A DNA stretch of 64,000 bases from Paenibacillus ottowii (GTDB taxonomy: Bacteria > Bacillota > Bacilli > Paenibacillales > Paenibacillaceae), in the NCBI RefSeq assembly GCF_006874425.1, contig NZ_VIJZ01000005.1:248001-312000 (forward strand), written 5' to 3'. The notes beneath the pieces are model-generated. The model was not told the DNA's origin and did not search any database. It saw only the letters and a program-made list of their open reading frames with translations. The stretch's first letter is position 1. Every line of letters starts with the position of its first letter. Shown here one piece after another: positions 27,748 through 36,814 of this stretch. The position numbers and the translations under genes were made by a program.

Positions 27748-29460
27748 TTATGCTTCGATGCTTTGAACCAATTCAACAACTTGCTCAGCTGTTTGCATAT
27801 CCAGAGCTTTTGCAGCCAATTTCTCCATGTCTGCACGGGACAATTTGGAAATTTGGCTACGTGCTGGCAGAATGGAAGTTGCGCTCATGCTGAACTCATC
27901 AAGTCCCAGACCCAGCAGCAACGGAATTGCTGTTGCGTCTCCTGCCATTTCACCGCACATACCAACCCAACGTCCTTCACGGTGAGCGGCATCAATAACC
28001 ATTTTCACCAGACGCAGAATGGATGGATTGTATGGTTGATACAGGTAAGATACTCGTTCGTTCATTCGATCCGCTGCCATTGTGTATTGAATCAGATCGT
28101 TAGTACCGATACTGAAGAAATCCACTTCTTTTGCAAATTGGTCAGCCAATACTGCAGTAGAAGGAATTTCAACCATGATGCCCAACTGAATTTCTTCAGA
28201 TACGGCTACACCCTCGGCTACCAACTTTTCTTTTTCTTCCAACAAAACAGCTTTCGCTTCACGGAATTCGTTCAGCGTAGCAATCATTGGGAACATAATG
28301 CGCAAATTACCATGCACGCTTGCACGCAACAAAGCACGCAATTGAGTGCGGAAAATATCCTGGCGATCCAGACACAGACGAATCGCGCGGAATCCGAGGA
28401 ACGGGTTCATTTCTTTTGGCAGATCCAGATAAGGAAGTTCTTTGTCGCCACCGATGTCCAAAGTACGGACTACAACTGGCTTACCTTCCATTTTTTCCAG
28501 AACGGTTTTGTAAGCAGTGTACTGTACTTCTTCGGATGGGAGCTTGTCGCGTCCCATGTACAAGAACTCCGTACGGTACAAGCCGACGCCTTCACCACCG
28601 TTGTCCAGAACACCAGCTACATCGTTAGGCGTACCAATATTGGCTGCCAGTTCGACATGAACACCATCAACGGAAACCGTAGCTTCGCCACGCAGCTTGC
28701 GCCACTCTTCGCGTTGCTTGTCATAGGCTACCTGTTTAGCGCGGTATTCCGCAACAATTTCTTCGGTAGGATTCACGAATACATGACCATCCAGACCATC
28801 GACGATAATCAAATCTCCGCTTTTCGCTTGAGACAATATATTTTTTGTTCCTACAACAGCAGGAATTTCTAATGAACGAGCCATAATAGCCGAGTGCGAA
28901 GTGCGTCCGCCGATGTTTGTTGCAAAGCCTTTAACAAATTCACGGTTCAGCTGAGCTGTATCGGAAGGTGTCAAATCTTCTGCAAGTACAATTGTTTCTT
29001 CGGCAATTTCTGCAGGGCTGACAAAATGAACACCAAGCAGATGATTGAGCACCCGTTTGGTTACATCACGCATGTCCGATGCGCGTTCTTGCAAATACGC
29101 ACTTTTCATGTTTTCAAACATGGAAATAAACTGTGTAGCTACTTCATCCAAAGCATAGTCAGCATTGAGCTGCTCGTCTCTGATTTTAGCTTTAACCGGA
29201 TCGATCAATTCAGGATCGTTCAGGATCAGCAGGTGAGATGCAAAAATTTCTGCCTTCTTCTCACCTAGCTCCCGAAGTGTTTTCTCCTTAATCGATTCCA
29301 ATTCGGTTTGAGATTCAGCCAAAGCCGCATCCAATCTTGCGATTTCAGCTTCAACATCACCAACCGCGCGTCTCTCTACAGCGTAATTCGGATGCTCCAA
29401 GATAAACGCCCGGGCAATGGCTATGCCTGCCGAAGCGGCAATCCCGGAAATTTTAAGCAT
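27748..29460 (-). CDS. ptsI: Phosphoenolpyruvate-protein phosphotransferase, PTS enzyme I
   Basis: A 570-residue cytosolic enzyme I that transfers phosphate from PEP to HPr. The active histidine is H189 in [13 protein letters not shown]. The PEP-binding C-terminal barrel contains [44 protein letters not shown] and the catalytic cysteine in [11 protein letters not shown]. Length is standard. The start ATG overlaps the ptsH stop by 8 nt. It serves all PTS systems, including ptsG and mtlA in this window. Confidence 0.98.
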   Translation of the reverse strand: MLKISGIAASAGIAIARAFILEHPNYAVERRAVGDVEAEIARLDAALAESQTELESIKEKTLRELGEKKAEIFASHLLILNDPELIDPVKAKIRDEQLNADYALDEVATQFISMFENMKSAYLQERASDMRDVTKRVLNHLLGVHFVSPAEIAEETIVLAEDLTPSDTAQLNREFVKGFATNIGGRTSHSAIMARSLEIPAVVGTKNILSQAKSGDLIIVDGLDGHVFVNPTEEIVAEYRAKQVAYDKQREEWRKLRGEATVSVDGVHVELAANIGTPNDVAGVLDNGGEGVGLYRTEFLYMGRDKLPSEEVQYTAYKTVLEKMEGKPVVVRTLDIGGDKELPYLDLPKEMNPFLGFRAIRLCLDRQDIFRTQLRALLRASVHGNLRIMFPMIATLNEFREAKAVLLEEKEKLVAEGVAVSEEIQLGIMVEIPSTAVLADQFAKEVDFFSIGTNDLIQYTMAADRMNERVSYLYQPYNPSILRLVKMVIDAAHREGRWVGMCGEMAGDATAIPLLLGLGLDEFSMSATSILPARSQISKLSRADMEKLAAKALDMQTAEQVVELVQSIEA

Positions 29461-29728
29461 GAACTTCGCCCAGCCCTTCGTTAACGATTACATTTTCAAG
29501 AGCTTTCAATGCTTCAGCAGCTTCAGCGCCTTCGCAGATAATGTTAATAGTATCACCTTGTTCCAGACCCAGAGACAATACACCCAGAATGGATTTCAAA
29601 GTTACTTTTTTACCGTTAGCTTCAGCGAAAGATTCAGCACCGCTGAATTTGTTAGCTGTATTTACCAGCGCAGTTGCAGGACGTGCATGGATACCGTCTT
29701 CATCCGTGATTCTAAAAGTTGTTTGCAT
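29453..29728 (-). CDS. ptsH: Phosphocarrier protein HPr
   Basis: A 91-residue HPr. The catalytic histidine is H14 in GIHARPA, and the regulatory serine is S46 in [11 protein letters not shown], the HPr kinase site that links glycolytic flux to CcpA. This signature identifies a Firmicute HPr able to act in carbon catabolite repression. It lies 110 bp downstream of ptsG and overlaps ptsI by 8 nt. A hairpin without a U-tract separates it from ptsG, so part of its transcription may come from its own promoter. Confidence 0.98.
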   Translation of the reverse strand: MQTTFRITDEDGIHARPATALVNTANKFSGAESFAEANGKKVTLKSILGVLSLGLEQGDTINIICEGAEAAEALKALENVIVNEGLGEVHA

Positions 29729-29793
29729 AATTTGTTCCTCCCACTTTCCTAAAGATAATATTTGTTTACACGCAGTATACCGGACAGATGACC

Positions 29794-29811
29794 AGGCGGC
29801 CTAAGCCGCCT
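29794..29811. other. GC-rich hairpin between ptsG and ptsH
   Basis: AGGCGGC-CTAA-GCCGCCT forms a 7-bp perfect stem with a 4-nt loop and no following T-run on either strand. It may be an mRNA processing or stability element, or a weak pause site, separating ptsG from ptsHI expression. Confidence 0.5.
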
Positions 29812-29838
29812 CATCAACTAAACCGAAACACATAGAGT

Positions 29839-31884
29839 TTATTTTATCGTAATTATACCATCTTCGCCAGCCTTCAATACTCCAGTTTTGTTTAAAGTTA
29901 CCGAAGAACCTTCTGGAAGGTTGGTGAAAATGACAGGTGAAATGATGGATTTAGCGTTGGCCTTTACATATTCCAGGTCTACTTTCATGATAGGCTGACC
30001 GGCTGACACAAGATCGCCTTCGTTCACCAAAACGTCAAATCCTTGGCCTTTAAGCTTCACTGTATTTACCCCGATATGAACAAGCACTTCTTTACCACCA
30101 TCGGATTGAATACCCACCGCATGCTTGCTTGGGAATACATTGAATACTTTACCATAGACAGGGGAAACAATGGTTCCATCATTTGGCACTACCGCAAAGC
30201 CGTCACCTGTCATGCGTTCTGCAAAGACCGGATCGGGAACGGTCGAGATGTCAACCAATTCACCGTTAACTGGCATTACGATATCTTCTACAACAATCGT
30301 TTGCTTTTGTTCTCCGGCTTCCTTTTCCTCCTGTGGAGCTGGCTCTGAAGGAGCAGGTGCAGGTGTACGTCCTGCCATGATATCAGCCATTTGAGTTTTA
30401 ATCGTATCGGAACGAGTACCGAAGATCGCCTGTACATTGTTACCCACTTCAAGGACACCCGATGCGCCCAGTTGTTTCAGACGAGCTTTGTCAACGTTTG
30501 ATTTCTCATTAACTTCGATCCGAAGACGTGTAATACATGCATCCAGATGCTTGATATTCGATGAACCACCGAAGGCAGCCAAAATGTTATGTGGAAGCTC
30601 ATCACTGCTACCGCTTGCTGCACCATCCACATTTTCTGTAGCTTCTTCACGTCCTGGTGTTTTCAAGTTGAACTTCCGTATGATGAATCGGAAACCGAAG
30701 TAGTAAATAACCGCCAAAATCAGACCGACGATAATTACATACCACCATGGCGTACGGGTTGGAATAATCCCGAAAATCAGGAAGTCAATAAATCCACCAG
30801 AGAACGTCATACCGATTTTAACATTCAAAATTTGCATCGTCATAAATGACAAACCTGCAAATACACAGTGTACTGCGAACAGCAATGGAGCTACGAACAG
30901 GAAGGAAAACTCCAGTGGCTCCGTAATACCTGTCAGGAACGAAGTCAATGCAGCTGAACCCATGATACCTGCTACATATTTTTTGTGTTCCGGTCTTGCT
31001 TCATGATACATCGCAAGTGCTGCTGCTGGTAATCCGAACATCATGAATGGGAACTTACCTACTTGGAACGTACTTGCTGTCAGTGCTACGCCGTCGCGAA
31101 GCTGACTAAAGAAGATCTGCTGGTCACCGTGAACGGTTTGACCTGCTTTGTTAACATATTCACCAAACTCAAACCAGAATGGTGAGTACCAGATGTGGTG
31201 CAGACCAAACGGAATCAGCGCACGTTCGATAACACCGAACAGGAACGCCGACAAGGTCGGGTTGGAGTATACCATAAAGTGAGATACTGCATTAAGTCCT
31301 TGCTGAACTGGAGGCCAGATCAGGACCAGTGCCAATCCGACAATCAGTGAAGATACTGCCGTTGCAATTGGAACAAAGCGCTTACCCGCGAAAAAGCCCA
31401 GGTACGAGGGAAGCTCGATTTTGAAAAAGCGATTGTACATAGCAGCGGCCAGTATACCAATGATGATTCCGCCGAACACCCCGGTTTGAAGTGTAGGAAT
31501 ACCCAACACATTCGCATAACCCGGTATTTTTTGAGCAATCAGACCAGGTGTAACTCCCACAGCTGTACCCAGCGTAATATTCATTACGAGGTAACCGATG
31601 ATCGCAGCCAAACCTGCTACACCTTCGCCACCCGCCAAACCGACGGCTACGCCGACTGCAAACAACAGCGCCAGATTATCAAAAACAATTTGTCCGGCAT
31701 TCATCATGATCGTCGCTACCGATTGAACCCAGCCCGCATTTAATGCCGGAATGTACTGGAGAAAATCAGGATTGACCAGCATGTTGCCGATACCCAATAA
31801 AAGCCCCGCAGCTGGCAAGATGGCTACAGGAAGCATTAATGCTTTACCGACACGCTGTAAAACGCCGAAAAGCTTTTTAAACAT
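29839..31884 (-). CDS. ptsG: PTS glucose-specific EIICBA permease
   Basis: A three-domain glucose PTS transporter of about 681 residues. EIIC (about 1-390) begins MFKKLFGVLQRVGKALMLPVAILPA-like. EIIB (about 430-505) has the phosphocysteine in LDACITRLRIEV. EIIA-Glc (about 535-680) has the active histidine in VLVHIGVNTVKLKG. It imports and phosphorylates glucose. I prefer ATG 31884, which gives the usual N-terminus; a GTG nine bases upstream is possible, and spacing does not decide clearly between them. The leader holds a RAT/terminator pair read by GlcT, encoded next door. ptsH and ptsI follow. Confidence 0.95.
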   Translation of the reverse strand: MFKKLFGVLQRVGKALMLPVAILPAAGLLLGIGNMLVNPDFLQYIPALNAGWVQSVATIMMNAGQIVFDNLALLFAVGVAVGLAGGEGVAGLAAIIGYLVMNITLGTAVGVTPGLIAQKIPGYANVLGIPTLQTGVFGGIIIGILAAAMYNRFFKIELPSYLGFFAGKRFVPIATAVSSLIVGLALVLIWPPVQQGLNAVSHFMVYSNPTLSAFLFGVIERALIPFGLHHIWYSPFWFEFGEYVNKAGQTVHGDQQIFFSQLRDGVALTASTFQVGKFPFMMFGLPAAALAMYHEARPEHKKYVAGIMGSAALTSFLTGITEPLEFSFLFVAPLLFAVHCVFAGLSFMTMQILNVKIGMTFSGGFIDFLIFGIIPTRTPWWYVIIVGLILAVIYYFGFRFIIRKFNLKTPGREEATENVDGAASGSSDELPHNILAAFGGSSNIKHLDACITRLRIEVNEKSNVDKARLKQLGASGVLEVGNNVQAIFGTRSDTIKTQMADIMAGRTPAPAPSEPAPQEEKEAGEQKQTIVVEDIVMPVNGELVDISTVPDPVFAERMTGDGFAVVPNDGTIVSPVYGKVFNVFPSKHAVGIQSDGGKEVLVHIGVNTVKLKGQGFDVLVNEGDLVSAGQPIMKVDLEYVKANAKSIISPVIFTNLPEGSSVTLNKTGVLKAGEDGIITIK

Positions 31885-31929
31885 ACCTTCCACATCCTTC
31901 TCTGAAATTTAGAAGAGAGGTAAAACAAC

Positions 31930-32030
31930 AAAAAAGGCATGAGCCGATTTAAGTATGTTTGAACACAACCTTGGGATATAGCTTACCCCAGTAGGCTGTA
32001 AACAATCATAACTTAAAGCAACTCATGCCT
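31930..32030 (-). terminator. GlcT-controlled terminator in ptsG leader
   Basis: The arms AGGCATGAG (31935-31943) and CTCATGCCT (32022-32030) pair perfectly, and inner TTTAAGT/ACTTAAA extends the stem across an approximately 96-nt structure. On the minus strand the hairpin ends in GCCTTTTTTG. Its upstream arm overlaps the RAT, so antiterminator and terminator exclude each other. Confidence 0.85.
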
Positions 32031-32049
32031 GATCGAATCAGTAACACGT
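32021..32049 (-). promoter_or_regulatory. Ribonucleic antiterminator (RAT) bound by GlcT
   Basis: On the minus strand the sequence begins ACGTGTTACTGATTCGATCA and continues into GGCATGAGT. The TGTTACTG and GGCA elements match the RAT consensus of BglG/GlcT-family targets. It overlaps the upstream arm of the ptsG leader terminator. Confidence 0.85.
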
Positions 32050-32086
32050 TAAATGTTTAGTTGTTGTCTTCCTCATTGCAGAATTG

Positions 32087-32115
32087 ATTATAGCACCACG
32101 CTAAATGCGAGGCAA
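32087..32115 (-). promoter_or_regulatory. Sigma-A promoter of ptsG
   Basis: On the minus strand TTGCCT (32110-32115) and TATAAT (32087-32092) are 17 nt apart. Initiation near 32080 gives a leader of about 195 nt that includes the RAT and terminator. Confidence 0.75.
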
Positions 32116-32136
32116 TACTTTTTTATTCAGGTTTTA

Positions 32137-32997
32137 TCACGGTTTGTTATCTCCTTGCTCCTTGCGCTGGGACAAACGCTGCAGATGCATCGTCAAATAG
32201 CTAACTTCAGCTGGATACACTGGTTTTCGCAGCCTCTTCTCCATAATCTTCGTAAGTTTCCAAGCTAGCATATACATTTCTGGGTATTCTTCGTTCAAAA
32301 GCTTGTCCAATCGGTAAATCTCCTGCACAATCTCTCCTCGACGTACACGTTCAATCGCAAATCTCAGATGGGTCAACAGACGAGAATAATCAAGGGATTG
32401 GAGAGGAATTCGGTAATCCAGCGTCGTCTCGACGACCTGAACCATGTCAGCAATCAGACGAGAATCTTTCCTAACCTCGGAGATATGCTGGTTTGTCATC
32501 GCGCTATAAATATGCAGAGCTACGAATCCGATTTCATCTTCTCCCAGATCCACGCCCATCTTATCCTTGATTAAAGCAACAGCTTGCTCAGCCATCTTGT
32601 ATTCCTGGGGATATATTTCCCTAGTTTCATACAAGAATGGATTATGAATCGTAATCCCCTGTTTATGACGATTAATGGAAAACGCAATATGGTCGGTTAA
32701 AGCAATCAATATGTGCTCATTAAGAGGCTTTTTGGCTTGAAGCTGAACAAGATGAAGCACCTCACCGATGACCTCAATGAGCTTTTCATCCAGCTCAGGA
32801 AGCAATCGTTTGTATTGCTCCTGCTCTTCATGGCTTTTTAATATAAATAATTTTTCAACTGAATCCAACGGCATTAGATCGCCGGGTTTGCGATTGAAAC
32901 CGATTCCTTTTCCAATCACGACAACCTCATCATGCTCGGGATGCATCCCTATAATCACATTGTTATTCAGCGCTTTGGCCACTTTTAGGCTGCTCAC
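32137..32997 (-). CDS. glcT: PtsGHI operon transcription antiterminator GlcT
   Basis: A 286-residue BglG-family antiterminator. The N-terminal co-antiterminator RNA-binding domain (about 1-60) contains VAKALNNNVIIG and VIGKGIGFNRKPGD. PRD1 (about 65-170) and PRD2 (about 175-280) follow, with conserved histidines such as in DHIAFSINRHKQG and FVALHIYSAMTNQH. Without glucose, the EIIB of PtsG phosphorylates a PRD and inactivates it; with glucose it binds the RAT and prevents termination. The start is GTG 32997 with AGAGGTG upstream. It lies directly upstream of ptsG, whose leader carries the matching RAT. Confidence 0.95.
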   Translation of the reverse strand: MSSLKVAKALNNNVIIGMHPEHDEVVVIGKGIGFNRKPGDLMPLDSVEKLFILKSHEEQEQYKRLLPELDEKLIEVIGEVLHLVQLQAKKPLNEHILIALTDHIAFSINRHKQGITIHNPFLYETREIYPQEYKMAEQAVALIKDKMGVDLGEDEIGFVALHIYSAMTNQHISEVRKDSRLIADMVQVVETTLDYRIPLQSLDYSRLLTHLRFAIERVRRGEIVQEIYRLDKLLNEEYPEMYMLAWKLTKIMEKRLRKPVYPAEVSYLTMHLQRLSQRKEQGDNKP

Positions 32998-33105
32998 ATC
33001 CGCACCTCTTTTATCAGAACCTTGATCCTAAGAATTATAGCATGAAGCTCAGAGGAATCCACGTTAAAGTACCAAATATTCCGCTAAAGGTCAATAAAAA
33101 GAAAA

Positions 33106-33148
33106 CGCTTTTCATCACATTTTCCAGGAAATGCTGTGATGAAAAGCG
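33106..33148 (-). terminator. Intrinsic terminator of the yuaF-floT operon
   Basis: CGCTTTTCATCACA and TGTGATGAAAAGCG form a 14-bp perfect stem. On the minus strand it is followed by GTTTTCTTTTTATTG. It lies about 43 nt beyond the flotillin stop. Confidence 0.85.
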
Positions 33149-33190
33149 GTCTTTTGGGTTCTGAAAGTTTTACTTCCCAAAGGCTTATCG

Positions 33191-34735
33191 TTATTCTTTA
33201 TCCGTTAGTGCTACCTCAACCGGGGTTGGATGGTGCAGCTTGTTTGCATCATCGGAGGAGGGTACGGGATGAATGCTTTTTTTTCCAGTGGTTAGTCCCT
33301 TGATCAACTGCTCTACATCGATACCCGATACACTTTTAAGCATCTCGGGAGCCGTTGCCATCAGTTCTGTGACATAATTGCTGACACGCGTTGCTCCTTC
33401 CCCTTTACCTGTATCCACAACAGTCAGTTTATCAATGGATGCTATCGGTTCGGCAATGCGTCCAGCCAAATCCGGCAGCATTTTCACGATAATATCGAGC
33501 ACAGCGGCCTCTCCAAACTTCTGGAAAGCCTCTGCCAATTTTTCCTTGGCCTCGGCTTCCGCGAGACCACGCAAACGGATGACGTCCGCATCTGCCGTAC
33601 CCTTGGCCCGTTCTGCATCCGCTTCTGCTTGCCCGTTCAGACGTTTTTGTTCAGCTGACGCTTTAGCCTGTGTTTCAATCGAGTATTGCAGCGATTCCGC
33701 CTCACGCATTTTACGCGCTTTGTCGGCTTCCGCCGCTTGTTCTACCGCATATCGATCCGCTTCCGCCTTCTTCTTCACTTCCGCATCATATTGCTTTTCA
33801 CGTACCTGTATTTCCTTGGCTTGAATATCAATCTCCCGTTCCTTACGTACCAACTCGACCTTCATCTGTTCCTCGACAGCAGTCTGCTTGGCACGGGCCT
33901 CCTGAATGTGATAAGCCTGATCGGCTTCCGCCCTGGCTGTATCCTGTTCTTTCTTAAACGAAGCCACTTTCAGTTCCTTCTCCTTGGCTGCCTCGGCGAT
34001 ATTCGTATCCCGCAGCAGTTCGGCCTTCTGACCTTCCTGTTCTGCCTGCGCCTTCTGAATTCGGGCATCCCGCACAGCCTCGGCTTCTGCAATCTCTGCA
34101 TCCCGTTTCACAGCAGCAATTCTCGGCTTACCGAGCGCATCCAGATATCCATGTTTATCACGTACATCTTTGATGGTGAAAGAGACGATCTGCAAACCCA
34201 TCTTTTTCAGATCGCGAGCAGCTACGCCTTGCACTTCCTGCGCAAACCGATCCCGATTACGGTATACTTCCTCCACTGTCATGGAGCCGAGGATTGCCCG
34301 CAAATGTCCCTCCAGCACTTCCTGAGCCTCTCCTCTAAGAGCTTCCAGCGGCTTTCCGATGAACTGTTCGGCTGCTGTGGCTACATCCTCGATGGAACTG
34401 CCGACCTTGATAATTGCCACACCATCCGCGATGACGGGCACTCCCTGCTCTGTATATACTTCCGGTGTGGTTACGTCCAATTTGTGAGATAACAGAGAAA
34501 TAAATTCGGACTGCTGGAAAATGGGCCATATGAAGGCCCCGCCACCACGTACAATTTTAATCTTGCGGCCTGATTCATCCTCGGAAATATTTTTATTCCC
34601 CAGAAAAGAACCGGTCACAATCATTCCTTCATCCGGTCCTACCGTTTTATAACGGGCCCAAAAAGCGATCCCTAATATGACGATAACAATGACAACAATT
34701 CCAGGGACCAACACAATATCCTGCAAATTTGACAC
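33191..34735 (-). CDS. floT: Flotillin-like membrane scaffold protein FloT
   Basis: A 514-residue SPFH/flotillin protein. A short N-terminal hydrophobic hairpin (about 8-28) anchors it. The SPFH/PHB domain follows (about 35-230, GGGAFIWPIFQQ, EVLEGHLRAILGSMTVEE), then a long alanine/glutamate-rich coiled coil (about 215-400) and a C-terminal flotillin domain. It organises functional membrane microdomains and membrane fluidity. It is the second gene after an NfeD-type protein, the same pairing as B. subtilis yuaF-yuaG. In B. subtilis that operon is under sigma-W; I did not identify such a promoter upstream of the pair. Confidence 0.95.
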   Translation of the reverse strand: MSNLQDIVLVPGIVVIVIVILGIAFWARYKTVGPDEGMIVTGSFLGNKNISEDESGRKIKIVRGGGAFIWPIFQQSEFISLLSHKLDVTTPEVYTEQGVPVIADGVAIIKVGSSIEDVATAAEQFIGKPLEALRGEAQEVLEGHLRAILGSMTVEEVYRNRDRFAQEVQGVAARDLKKMGLQIVSFTIKDVRDKHGYLDALGKPRIAAVKRDAEIAEAEAVRDARIQKAQAEQEGQKAELLRDTNIAEAAKEKELKVASFKKEQDTARAEADQAYHIQEARAKQTAVEEQMKVELVRKEREIDIQAKEIQVREKQYDAEVKKKAEADRYAVEQAAEADKARKMREAESLQYSIETQAKASAEQKRLNGQAEADAERAKGTADADVIRLRGLAEAEAKEKLAEAFQKFGEAAVLDIIVKMLPDLAGRIAEPIASIDKLTVVDTGKGEGATRVSNYVTELMATAPEMLKSVSGIDVEQLIKGLTTGKKSIHPVPSSDDANKLHHPTPVEVALTDKE

Positions 34736-34774
34736 TCCCGATCACGCTCCCTTCAAGTTAAGCGAATGCGCCGT

Positions 34775-35293
34775 CTATGTGTCCAGGTACGCTACGCGGA
34801 CGACGCCCTCTGCGACCTCAACCACGACGATACGGGTTCCCGCAGCTAGCGGTTTGTGATCAAAGCTCGATGCTGTATGTATGGTGTTGCCTGCACCCAA
34901 GCGGATCATAACTTCCCCGTAACCAACCTCAGGTACAGGAATGGTGACCTCACCGATTCTGCCAGTCAGTTCACGCATTGAGAAGCCGCTGGATACCTCT
35001 GAATTGGCCATGGGCTTGATAAATGCAAAAAATACTAGCACTCCAATCACAAATGCAATCCCTAAAGCTAGCACAACGACCCAGCCCATGTTCAACCCGG
35101 TATACTTTGTAAGTAGTACCCCAGCTCCGCCAAAAGCAGTCAAAGCCCCAAGCAGAACGACAGGTCTAAACCAATCAAGTCCCGGTAGCTCCAATGCCCC
35201 ATGCAGCCAGCTACCGAGTACATCCCCGATCAACACACTGACCACAGTAAAGATTGCGCCTCCTGCCAACAACCACCAAAATAAGGTTTCCAT
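34775..35293 (-). CDS. NfeD-family membrane protein (YuaF-like), flotillin partner
   Basis: A 172-residue protein with about three or four N-terminal transmembrane helices (1-98) and a C-terminal OB-fold NfeD domain (about 105-170, TGRIGEVTIPVPEVGYGEVMIR). It pairs with flotillin in membrane microdomains. The order NfeD then flotillin, 39 bp apart on one strand, is the conserved arrangement. A serine protease domain, present in long NfeD proteins, is absent here. Confidence 0.9.
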   Translation of the reverse strand: METLFWWLLAGGAIFTVVSVLIGDVLGSWLHGALELPGLDWFRPVVLLGALTAFGGAGVLLTKYTGLNMGWVVVLALGIAFVIGVLVFFAFIKPMANSEVSSGFSMRELTGRIGEVTIPVPEVGYGEVMIRLGAGNTIHTASSFDHKPLAAGTRIVVVEVAEGVVRVAYLDT

Positions 35294-35411
35294 ACGACTC
35301 CTCCTTCCATGTACCTTTTCAGCCTGGTTTCCAGTCTATAACTATGTTTACGTATTCAACCTTAAAAAGTTTCAAAATTTTCCTCTTATATCTCAACTTA
35401 AACCCAAAAAA

Positions 35412-35445
35412 GCACGTTCGTACGTCTAATGACGTACAAACGTGC
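35412..35445 (-). terminator. Intrinsic terminator downstream of iron-type alcohol dehydrogenase
   Basis: The stem is GCACGTT-GTACGTC / GACGTAC-AACGTGC with one C/A mismatch and a 4-nt loop. On the minus strand it is followed by TTTTTT, 22 nt after the stop codon. Confidence 0.88.
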
Positions 35446-35466
35446 CTACAGAGCTTCGAAGATCGT

Positions 35467-36630
35467 TTACAGGGATGCTTTGTAAATTTCAACTACATCT
35501 TCGCGATTGAGCTTGTTAAAGCCACCAAAAGGTCCAAATTTCACAGCTTTATCAGCCATTACGTCAATTTTGGACGCATCAATATCGTAATCAGCCAGAC
35601 GGCTTGGTGCACCAATCGAGTTCCAGAAATCACGCAACGCCTGAATACCTTCCAACGCTACTTCTTCATCACTTTTACCTTCTGGGTTTACGTGGAACAC
35701 ATTCACTGCCAGTTGCTTGAAGCGTTCAGGCTTGACATGCAGATTGTGTTTCATCCAGTTCGGGAACAAAATAGCCAGTCCTCCACCGTGTGGGATATCA
35801 TAAACAGCAGACACAGCATGCTCAATATTATGAGTAGCCCAATCACCTGCCAGTCCCATGTTCAGGAAACCGTTCAGTGCCATCGTACCACAATACATAA
35901 TCGTTTCACGCAGCTCATAGTTTTCCAGATCGTTGACCAGTCCTGGAGCCGCATCTATCACTGTGCGCAAAATCGTTTCACACCAGCCCAGTTGAACCGG
36001 AGTATTGGATTCCAAATGGAAATAATGCTCCAGCGTATGTGACATCATATCCACAATTCCGTAGACAGTTTGATTTTTGGGCAGAGAGTATGTGTTCACC
36101 GGATCAAGAATGGAGAAAGCAGGAAACGCATGTACACTACCCCATCCCAATTTTTCCTGTGTTTTTTCGTTTGTAATTACAGAACCTGCGTTCATTTCAG
36201 AACCGGTTGCCGCCATAGTCAAAACCGTACCTAATGGCAAGGCTGCTTGTGGAGTTGCTTTACGCTCTGCAAAATCCCACATATCGCCATCATATTTTGC
36301 ACCAACAGCAATAGCTTTGGAGCAATCCAGTACACTGCCACCGCCTACAGCCAATACAAGGTCGATCTGGTTGGTTTTACACAATTCAACGCCTTTATGT
36401 ACTGTAGACAAGCGTGGATTTGGTTCTACACCAGCCAGTTCGGTTACCTCTGCACCGATTTCACTAAGCAATTTTATTACATTATCGTACAAACCGCTGC
36501 GCTTAATACTGCCGCCGCCATATACAAGCAATACACGTTTTCCGTATTTAGGAACTTCACGCTTGAGAGCCTCCAATTGTCCTTTACCGAAGATCAATTG
36601 TGTAGGATTATAAAATTCGAATGCTTTCAT
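35467..36630 (-). CDS. Iron-containing alcohol dehydrogenase (BDH/YugJ-like)
   Basis: A 387-residue group III alcohol dehydrogenase. The N-terminus [15 protein letters not shown] and the nucleotide loop [13 protein letters not shown] are typical of the NAD(P)H-dependent butanol dehydrogenase-like branch. Metal ligands are expected in the [13 protein letters not shown] and [25 protein letters not shown] regions, where the histidines are present. It would reduce aldehydes such as butyraldehyde or acetaldehyde in fermentation, or detoxify aldehydes. It is a single-gene unit with its own terminator. The exact substrate cannot be read from sequence. Confidence 0.92.
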   Translation of the reverse strand: MKAFEFYNPTQLIFGKGQLEALKREVPKYGKRVLLVYGGGSIKRSGLYDNVIKLLSEIGAEVTELAGVEPNPRLSTVHKGVELCKTNQIDLVLAVGGGSVLDCSKAIAVGAKYDGDMWDFAERKATPQAALPLGTVLTMAATGSEMNAGSVITNEKTQEKLGWGSVHAFPAFSILDPVNTYSLPKNQTVYGIVDMMSHTLEHYFHLESNTPVQLGWCETILRTVIDAAPGLVNDLENYELRETIMYCGTMALNGFLNMGLAGDWATHNIEHAVSAVYDIPHGGGLAILFPNWMKHNLHVKPERFKQLAVNVFHVNPEGKSDEEVALEGIQALRDFWNSIGAPSRLADYDIDASKIDVMADKAVKFGPFGGFNKLNREDVVEIYKASL

Positions 36631-36733
36631 CGCAAACGCTCGCCTCCAATATTTCTAAAGTTTAATGTTAAGAAACTACTCTATTATAACCTTTACGGTT
36701 ACAGGAAACAAATTGCATTCATTTCAGAAAAAA

Positions 36734-36759
36734 AACCATACTCCTTAAGGAGTATGGTT
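36734..36759 (-). terminator. Intrinsic terminator of the galKET operon
   Basis: AACCATACTCC and GGAGTATGGTT form an 11-bp stem with a TTAA loop. On the minus strand it is followed by a run of about nine T. It lies 56 nt downstream of galT. Confidence 0.9.
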
Positions 36760-36814
36760 ACATTCACATCTTGGGAGGGTTCTCGTATTGTATTATGTGC
36801 AGTCTAAAGCTACA

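Noticed and set aside
27763..28872. A 369-codon plus-strand frame opposite ptsI
   Set aside because: It is fully antisense to the highly conserved ptsI gene, rich in Cys, Gln and Phe, and shows no domain. It is a shadow frame.
33686..34492. A 268-codon plus-strand frame opposite floT
   Set aside because: It mirrors the repetitive Ala/Glu coiled-coil codons of flotillin as Leu/Phe/Arg-rich text. This is a known artefact of such coding regions.
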